DNA of 64,000 bases, from assembly GCF_008831285.2 (NCBI RefSeq), contig NC_045139.1:34507706-34571705 (forward strand). The letters are read 5' to 3'. A model generated the notes under the pieces. It was given only the letters and a program-made list of their open reading frames with translations, had not been told where the DNA came from and did not search any database. This DNA is from Nymphaea colorata. Taxonomy: Eukaryota; Streptophyta; Magnoliopsida; Nymphaeales; Nymphaeaceae. This document shows, piece after piece, positions 56,557 through 64,000 of the stretch; positions within the stretch are counted from its first letter, which is position 1; every line of letters begins with the position of its first letter. The position numbers were made by a program, and so were the translations under genes.

Positions 56557-58291
56557 TTAATAACCTGAGTGGGTTTTTCTCTTCTTTTTACAGAACCAGG
56601 TCTTACTTAAACTGGGTTTTTCTCAAACGTAATTTTGATGACACCCAAACACTCCTAAAACGTAGCTTTGAAGGCAAAACCATTTTTGAGGTGTCAACCA
56701 AATGCCTCCAAGGAGTTTTCTTTTATATGTATGTGTATATGTATGTGTGTGTTTGTTAAAGACTGAATTCCTCGGGGAAATCTGATGGACCATCAGAGGA
56801 ATCCATGTTTTGTATATCGTTCTTATGTGCTCACTAGGAACATAAGGATAATAGAAGTAGATAGGTAGATCCTTAAGCAGCTTTGATATATATACACACA
56901 CACACCTGCGAGTGTGTGTGTTTTTTTTTCTTTTGAGATGTGAGAATTGTGCTTATTAAGCAACTTGAGCAAATTCTTGTGTGGCTTTCTAAAGTAAAAT
57001 CTGGAAGTTTTGCCTGGTCAATGCGAAGAGTGTTTCATGTCCAATATTTTGGGGGAGAAAAGGATCTAGGGGCATCTAGTCACAGGAATACTGCATTATT
57101 TGGAACTTCTTGTTGCAATCCATCTCATCTTTGGAACATATTCATAGAACACTGAGTTTTAAAAAGTGTTTTTTTTTCTTTCTTTGGAATAAAGGAACAC
57201 TGGATTGGATTGTAAATAATGCAACGATAATGTTACTAAATGCAGATACATGGCCCATAGCTCCATTTCAGATTTTTGGTCCGTACACCTATGGACTTGG
57301 CCTAGGCAACGAGTGGACATGGAATCTAATACCTTACCTTGATAGGTAAGGCTCACCCACATTATGCCAAACCTTTGGCCAATCGTTAAAAGCACAAATG
57401 TCGCCACCAAGTAAACCAGATTTGAATTCTTTTGAGCTGAATTGAGGTGTTGATGAATCATTTAAAGATATTAAGTTGAATAAGAAAGGTATATACATAT
57501 ATATGTATATGACAGCTCTGGCAAAGCAGGTTTCTTCCAAGTGTTATGTGGTCCTTCTATTTCTGTGTCACGGTATTTAAAACAATCAAATCGGATCTTT
57601 ACTCTTTCTAAAGTCATCAAATTCAAGGAAGTCAAGAGTTCAATCAATCGACATGCGAAATGAATTCATAGAAGTCTGTTCAATAGCAGCTTGACCAACA
57701 ACAGAAGAAGCCAATTTCGAAAAAAAGGTGGCCCTTCTGTTAATTAGATCGAGACTACATAGACCCAGGAAGGGCAGGGAAGGCCTTGGCCGGTGCCTGG
57801 CCCTGCCTGGTTATTATGCTAAGCAGCACTTTTTTGCAATAATAGACTTGTTTAGGGATCAGATAATCATGCATGCTGGCTCGGCCAAGCTCGACCACTA
57901 TGCTACCCAGCTCACTTTCCGGGGCTTGCCGAAGTCCCTGTTGCATGCATGAATATACACATATCAAGAGCCTCCAAATTAATCTTGGTTTTGGTTGGTG
58001 TGGCCGGATTGTGTATATCCTTTTGATGACTCTAACCACGTCTCAATCTTGGTTTTTGCATCAAATAAGTGTGTTTCAACTAGTTTTATTGCGTGAACCG
58101 GCTTTTCAGCTTAGGTTTATCATCATCCGGTCACACCCTTGTCCTTTATCCTATCAAATTAGTGTTTTTGAGATTGCATTGTTAAGATAAATAGGCTGCA
58201 AGGTTTGTAACAACTAGATCCACTCCCATATCGCCCTTAGGCTCCTGATCCCAAGAATCCCAATCTGCTCCCGAGTAGTTTTGGTTTCGAC
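56557..58291. other. intergenic, no gene seen
   Basis: Open frames of 70-105 codons on both strands (for example 57110-57349 and 57873-58190) show no family motif. Short TG/CA microsatellites occur at 56725-56752 and 56887-56922. Confidence 0.45.
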
Positions 58292-58680
58292 CTAAAGAGG
58301 CTCGGTATCAGAACAACCAATCACTTAACAACTTCTTTTATAAGTCCCTTAAGATCCTTTATAGTTTTAGATACAAGATTATTTTTTTGAGGTGTTACAT
58401 ACCACTTTCACAAAGTACAGATGTCTGCATGTGTGGAACCTCAGATCCGAGCATTGAACTGGTTATAATACTACTATAACAACCTAAGCTACTTCAATAC
58501 TGGGCCGGGACCCCTCATTTGATGAATTTCAATATGCTCCCTAACAGAATCGGTTTCTACCTAAAAAAGGTTAGGAACTAGAACAATCACTTAACAACCC
58601 TTTTTATAAGTCCCCTAAAATCTCTTATAATCTTATATGCAAGACTAAACCTTTCATATGTTACAAGATTAACCATGTGT
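58292..58680. repeat. dispersed repeat, partly duplicated, shared with 10,400
   Basis: A first unit (58306-58560) shares ACAACCAATCACTTAACAAC, ATCCGAGCATTGAACTGG and GGGCCGGGACCCC with 10400-10680. Its front part recurs at about 58556-58660 (AGAACAATCACTTAACAACC, TATAAGTCCCCTAAAATCTC). So the front is tandemly duplicated here. Class unknown. Confidence 0.55.
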
Positions 58681-61600
58681 TTGATGAGTAATGCTTAGTA
58701 AAACTCAGGTGGATATATAATATGATATTATGAAATGCATTATTGAAGTCAAAATATTACATGTTTCATTTTGAAAATAATAAAACCCATATCCATCTAA
58801 GTAGTTAGTATTAATCATGTTCAAATTAATTATAGTGACCTCCAACTGCTTTAGTAATGGTCAAACGGGGACAGGGCGGTCAGTGTCAGTTCTCACTATT
58901 AGTTGCTGACATAGATGCGTGGATCTGGATCCGAACATGGAAGCATCTTTTCAAACGCACTTCGCTGGGAGCCAGTCTAGGTTCAACTTAGGTTAGTCGA
59001 GTCTACTCCATGGATCCAGACCTATGGAAATGTGTGGGAAACTGGGTCTGTCCCCAACCTAAGGTCTGGACTCAGATCACACCATCCTAAATGGATATAT
59101 TCATTTCTACGTTAACATGAGCAATGAATCCTGTCAAACATGGTTCAGATGTACTGGAAAGAGAGTCCGGTGAATGCCTTTTTCTCCATTTCATAGAAAA
59201 CAAAGGAAAATAAGCATCAACCTTCTTAGTGTGTGTGTGTGTGTGCATGCATGTATATTAGAAAAATTGGTAAAAACTAGATCACTTGGTTAAAAGACAA
59301 AAATTGGACTCATTAAAATTAATTATTAAAGTATTTTTCTACAATATAATCTTATAGATATGATCTTAAGGGTGAACTGGTGATAAACATATATTAAGCT
59401 AGTCAATTTTTTTATACTTTAATGATGTTTTTTTAATAATAAGAAAACTAACAGCTCTTATAACATCAAAATTTTGATAATAGAAAAAAAAATCAATGTT
59501 TTTATAAAAATAACTTGAACTAAAATATAATTTATATAAAATGAGTGCCTATAAACACATTAAGAGGTTCATGTTTGTCTAAAATACTTTTTTAACAGAT
59601 ATTTAAGAGGTCTAGGTTTCATGTCTTACCCAAATGTTTGGTATTTACCAATTATACACACACAAAGGAGAAAAAACTAGTTTGACACCAAAGAATACTA
59701 AACTTATACTCGGATGCATTTCATAGATGGTTGAGTGAAAAACAAGAATAAAAATGTGGTGTGTTTGGTGTCCCATATGTCATACATATATATATATATA
59801 TATATATAACCTGTAGCGGCCTTGTATACGGCACTCTGATACGGAGAGATATTAGACACAGATATTTACTAGCAATATCTAGATTTACCTAACCAAGAGT
59901 CTCAATTTAAAGGAGCTCATCATGAGTTGGATATAATTGGGCTGTATTCTTAGAGCGCGTAAGCTAATGAGAGCCTGCGTACGCAAGAGAAACTCTAGAG
60001 ATTTAAATTCTAGACTTGCGTGTGGTCTGGTTCTCAGACGTTTCTTCAACATCACGAAATAATGTGAGAGAAATAAATAATAATTTCACAAAAAATTAGG
60101 CAATATAGCGAATAAAAGTAGCACACCAGGCACCAGTAGAAACTAAGGAACTCTTATGAACATGGTTATATTCAATTTATTGGTAGATCCACTCCTTCAT
60201 TCATCTGGATCACAAGCAATGAGAATGAGAATTCAGGTCAAGAACTGAGTGAGATAGTCTTAAAGAGTAGGATGAAGACCCGACGACTTGAAAGTTGAGA
60301 CTTGACCCCAAATTACACTTCAGATTCAATAAAAGCTTGATAAACGTGGCTTTAAAAGCTCATAGTTGGGAATCGTTTACATGGTATTTGACCTTTGTGT
60401 TCTCTACATGATATAAGAATCAACTCTTACATCATCAAAATCCCATTTTAATACAGTAAAATATCCTGGACCATCCAAAATATTTCACATTAGGAAAAGG
60501 TGGACATCTATCTAATAAACTATGTAGGTTGCATTCATCTACAACTCAAATTTCAAAAGCCTTGAGATTCTAATGATGCTTCTACATGAGCTTTGGCTGG
60601 ATCCACCCTCATCAGTATGAGATAGTTTTAAGTGAATTTATATGACTCCAAGATTCCCAATAATCACTGGTTATGGTTGACACGGATAGAATACTCCAGG
60701 TTGTTGTGCAGAGAATATAATAAAATCGATTCCCAAACTCACCTGTAAACCTACCCACCAGCCATTGAAGGGCAGAATATTCAGTTAAAGCATTTGCAGG
60801 TTGTCCATCTTTTAATGGAGTCAACTTGGTAGGAAGAACATCTTCGCAGTGTAATTATACGATGCTCCATGAGATGCTTGCCTGCCCATGACATGTATCT
60901 TCATTCTTTTAGCAATCTTTGCTTTATAAGAACTAAATTACTGAATACTGTCAGCTATCTTATAAAAAGCAAGAAAATTTCTTGCCTTATTTTTTCATGG
61001 AAAAAGAAGCCGTGTGGCTTCTTTGATGCAGCGTTAGCGCCTGGATTCTTGATTGGTCTGAGGTCTGCCATGTGTTTTCATATCCCTTTTACATTGAAAA
61101 ACAGTGGACGTGGGAAGGGGGGGGGGGGAGTCTCTTATTTGAGATCCACAGTTTTTAGATTCCCACGGATCTCAGCTCAATCCAAGAGAAGGAAAATCTT
61201 TTACTGCAAATCTTGATGTCTAACCTGTGTGCCGGCGGACGTTCCGGCACGTCCAGATGTTTCTTATTGTATGCTAAAGCCGGTGTCCTTTTGCTCTGCG
61301 TCCTTGTGACATGTATAGGGCATAATAATGTATTTAGTTTTTGCTGTTTATATGGATTGGCAATTATCTGTATTGAATAAATGAAATACTACAGAAGAAT
61401 AGAGGGTGACTGTCAATCTTCCACAGAGATGCTTCTCTGACTGTCGCATGCCATCCAAAACGCAGGTAAAAAGATGCAGTTCAGGATTATTTCACCGTTT
61501 AACTGTCAAAATAAGTTTTGACACCACTCATCTACTTGCCTTTCAACAAAGATTGTCCATTTTGGATGCGGAGGCCCTGAACCTTTCATTTCCTTTTGAC

Positions 61601-62119
61601 CTTAGACCTTGAAAGTAAAGGAACCCAAAGGTCACCTGACACCAAAAACAGGTGGAAAAAAGATCTGTCTGATCCAGCTTGACTTTCAAACAATAGAAAA
61701 ATATAAAACTAGCCACATAGCAGAGGAATCAGCCTGAGATTTTTTACAGCTGAAGAAGATATTCTCTGTCTGTGTCGCTTGATATGGTTTGGGGGATTAC
61801 TTTAGAAAAGAAAATACCAACAAACTAAATTAATAATAAACGTAATTCCTGAACTTTCTCCAAGCAGTTGGTCTATGGCTTCATTGACATTAAGATGGGG
61901 AGTGTCTAAATCACTCACGACTTTGTGCCCTGAGAATTGCAGGAGACTCTGGCACAATTATGACCACTTATTGTTTACCTTTCCACAGAAGGAGAAGCCA
62001 TTGATGGTTGACAATAAATGTATTCAATGGCGATTAGTCCCACATCTTTCTGGAGTCATTAAATAGGAACCCTTCTATCCTTCCTGGACACCTGCGAATT
62101 TCTGTAACACATTTCGACC
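58681..62119. other. intergenic, no gene seen; SEC14-like promoter at the right end
   Basis: No supported gene. There is a TG microsatellite at 59231-59243, (AT)n at 59785-59808, a poly(G) run near 61118-61129, and open frames at 60612-61612 without motifs. The segment 61,870-62,119 is the presumed promoter and leader of the SEC14-like gene; TTAAATAGG near 62059-62067 is a possible TATA-like element. Confidence 0.45.
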
Positions 62120-64000
62120 ATGGGAGAAGTTGCAGAGAGCATCCGCGGGGATGAGAGCGAGGAGCAGAGGAAGTTGGCGTTGTTCAGGGCCAGGGTTGAC
62201 AAAGAGGACCCGGATGCGAAGGTATCTTGCTTCTTTTTCTTCGTGGTTTTATGTGTTTCGTGGGCCTTATGAATTTCGATGGTGGTGAAATTGGCTTATA
62301 GTTTCATGGATGTGGAAGATCTGTTTGTTCGGTCAAGTTTAATAGATCTTTTTCTCAGGCTGCTATTCTTTGACTGTCGATTCCTTTATATTTCAAGATT
62401 GGCTTAACATTTCAGAGGAATTCAGTTCTCAGCTTTGTTTGTCAATGAGGGCATGATTGAATTAGAGAGCATTGTGCATCACCGTGCAAAATCTCTCTTC
62501 AAGCTCTCCCTCTTTTTTCTTTTCCCCTGTAATCTGCAAAATTCTGCACATTTTTAAGTGGCTGGAGCTCTTGTTGGTATCTTCTTTTCTGTATATGCAA
62601 AAGCAATGTTTAGGCTTGGCATGTTAGAAACCCTTACGCTGGTAAGAAAATTTCAACTTCCACAAGCAATAGGAGGCCTCCTCGCCATGGAGCATTTATT
62701 GGTGTTCTTTTTTAAAAAAAATCAGCAAGATAGACCTCTGCTTCTGACACAGCTACAAGCCTTAGACTGTCAACACTCTTGAAATTTTCCCTGCCCATTA
62801 CGCCTCCCAGTTCCATGGAACCACCGCTGCCCCAGGCCATCTGAAGTCGAAATCCTCGTGACCGGAAAGTCCGAGCCCATGTGCAACTCTGTAGATGGTT
62901 AAAAAACTCAGAGATCTGCTGAATCCCACTTTCTTAGATTTTGCCACATTTTAAACGGTTTCTTTCTCCTTGCACTGATGAAGAGGCACTTTCGACTCTT
63001 TCCCTCAAGGCCTTCCGTTCCTCTGAATGTGGAACACAGAGGGTCGCACAGCACAGGCCATTAGTAAACCTCCATTCATTTAAAACAGAACTCAGAAATT
63101 GAAGTAAAAAGCTTGCTTGGGTTAGGCCCCCTACCTTTATTCCAACAAAATGGTTATATACCAGAGTTCCTGTTATTATCAGGAAAGAAGCTGTGAAGAG
63201 CATCGATGAAGACCTTAGATTGACCCTGTTATTTCCTGCCTTCATCTTCCCAATAGGAGCGTTCCTTGTGATGTATATTGGTGGAAGCTCACCTGCCCAT
63301 TAACCCCCACTCGTCTCCTTCAGAAAAAGGAAAAGAAATGGAGTACTGAAACTCGAGTGCTGATATTCCTTTTGTTGATGCTTAACATAATCTCCTTCGG
63401 GTGGGTGTCACGGAAAAAAGAAGTAATTTACAGTGACCTGCAATTAATGCATTTATTGAGGAAGCAGTTGACCGTGTCCTTAAAACTCTTGTCTGTTTTA
63501 GTGTGAGCACTTTTACCATCGCCAGCCACATGTTGGTAGGTCGCCAGTTAGCAGAAATTTTAACAGGCAGACTATGCAATAATGCAAACATGTTGACAGA
63601 AATTAGCATCATGAATTGCTTTTATGGTTTCGAATTTACTGCATACACTTGGTGCCTTGGAGTGCCCACCCTTATTAATCAAAGTCGAGAGCAGTTACAG
63701 TACTCTAATGGAGTATTTGAATGACTACTTGCTGTAATCAAAATACAGAAATTTGGGGAGTCCTCTACTGTTATCAAATGGGAAATCTGATTGCTCATTA
63801 ACCGTCTTCACTTATGGTGTGGTGTTCAGGAACACGACGACCTGATGCTGAGAAGGTTTCTGCGGGCTCGGGACTTGAACATCGAAAAGTCGACTGCAAT
63901 GTTCTTGAAGTACCTGAAATGGCGACGAGAATTTGTGCCGAGGGGTTTCATTTCGGAATCGGAAATCCCAAATGAGATCAGAAAGGAGAAGGTGTTTGTG
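62120..64000 (+). CDS. SEC14-like CRAL-TRIO lipid-transfer protein, first two exons (partial)
   Basis: Exon 1 62120-62221 and exon 2 63830-64000 (continues beyond the window), with a 1,608-bp GT-AG intron in phase 0. Exon 1 encodes MGEVAESIRGDESEEQRKLA and an acidic continuation ending DPDAK. Exon 2 opens EHDDLMLRRFLRARDLNIEK and STAMFLKYLKWRREFVPRGF, the helical CRAL-TRIO N-terminal domain (about residues 35-72) that precedes the lipid-binding SEC14 fold. Family members move phosphatidylinositol and phosphatidylcholine between membranes and support phosphoinositide signalling. The short N terminus suggests a small single-domain plant SEC14-like protein rather than a patellin or a SEC14-nodulin. 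The lipid pocket itself lies outside the window. The start is the first ATG in good context (CGACCATGGG). Confidence 0.88.
63103..63303 (+). other. orphan open frame with a membrane-like segment in SEC14-like intron 1
   Basis: An open stretch of 66 codons lies between a TGA at 63100 and a TAA at 63301. It reads WVRPPTFIPTKWLYTRVPVI, then a charged patch, then LRLTLLFPAFIFPIGAFLVM, ending YIGGSSPAH. The composition (basic start, one strongly hydrophobic segment, clean stop) looks protein-like. However, there is no ATG at its start, no clear splice acceptor and no family I recognise. It could be a gene fragment captured in the intron, an alternative exon, or chance. Confidence 0.25.

Noticed and set aside
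57728-58190. Overlapping 74-105-codon frames
   Set aside because: No motif, no splice-consistent extension, opposite-strand overlap of similar length; chance frames.
62558-62782. 74-codon frame with a hydrophobic start in SEC14-like intron 1
   Set aside because: No recognised family and no supporting start or splice context; weaker than the frame at 63103-63303.

Overview
This is about 64 kb of nuclear genomic DNA from a flowering plant. The evidence is the gene structure (short GT-AG exons in AT-rich introns), plant-specific families (an IRX10-type xylan glucuronoxylan synthase, a PLS-type PPR fragment, a plastid-targeted transaldolase), telo-box-like motifs, and many plant-style repeats (tRNA-derived SINE, hAT-type MITEs, a Tat/Ogre-type Ty3 retrotransposon). 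I cannot place the species from the sequence alone. There is no bacterial operon, CRISPR array or phage content.

Layout. 1-11,080: gene-free and repeat-rich, with MITEs, a decayed SINE, microsatellites and small tandem duplications. 11,148-15,725 (+): a nine-exon MAK16 gene (60S ribosome biogenesis, 312 aa) that appears to use one GC-AG intron and carries a fresh-looking SINE in its last intron. 19,151-22,964 (+): a four-exon GT47 gene of the IRX10/IRX10-like type (423 aa). 23,480-24,690: a cluster of MITE remnants. 26,391-33,637 (+): a seven-exon plastid transaldolase (435 aa) whose long second intron holds a duplicated segment with a hAT-like MITE at its junction. 34,309-50,375: one complete but inactivated Ogre-like LTR retrotransposon on the minus strand, 16.07 kb, with 3.48-kb LTRs, a 5-bp target duplication (TTTGG), an extra ORF before gag, gag-protease, a G-patch region, RT with two RNase H domains, and integrase. 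52,867-53,665: a striking GC-rich nested palindrome followed by a truncated, frameshifted PPR pseudogene. 53,666-62,119: repeats with no supported gene. 62,120-64,000 (+): the first two exons of a SEC14-like (CRAL-TRIO) lipid-transfer gene that runs off the window.

The four host genes are unrelated housekeeping or cell-wall functions (ribosome assembly, xylan backbone synthesis, pentose-phosphate pathway, phosphoinositide/lipid transfer). They all point the same way, but they are separated by kilobases of repeats and show no sign of being a functional cluster. I found no convincing new multi-gene system. The most unusual items are the perfect nested palindrome at 52,904-52,980, the GC-AG intron in MAK16, the deamination-like pattern of stop codons in the Ogre element together with loss of an RT catalytic aspartate, and several non-autonomous element families whose ends and target duplications can be read directly. 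All exon boundaries were read by eye from splice signals, reading-frame continuity and remembered family sequences; no alignment was run.
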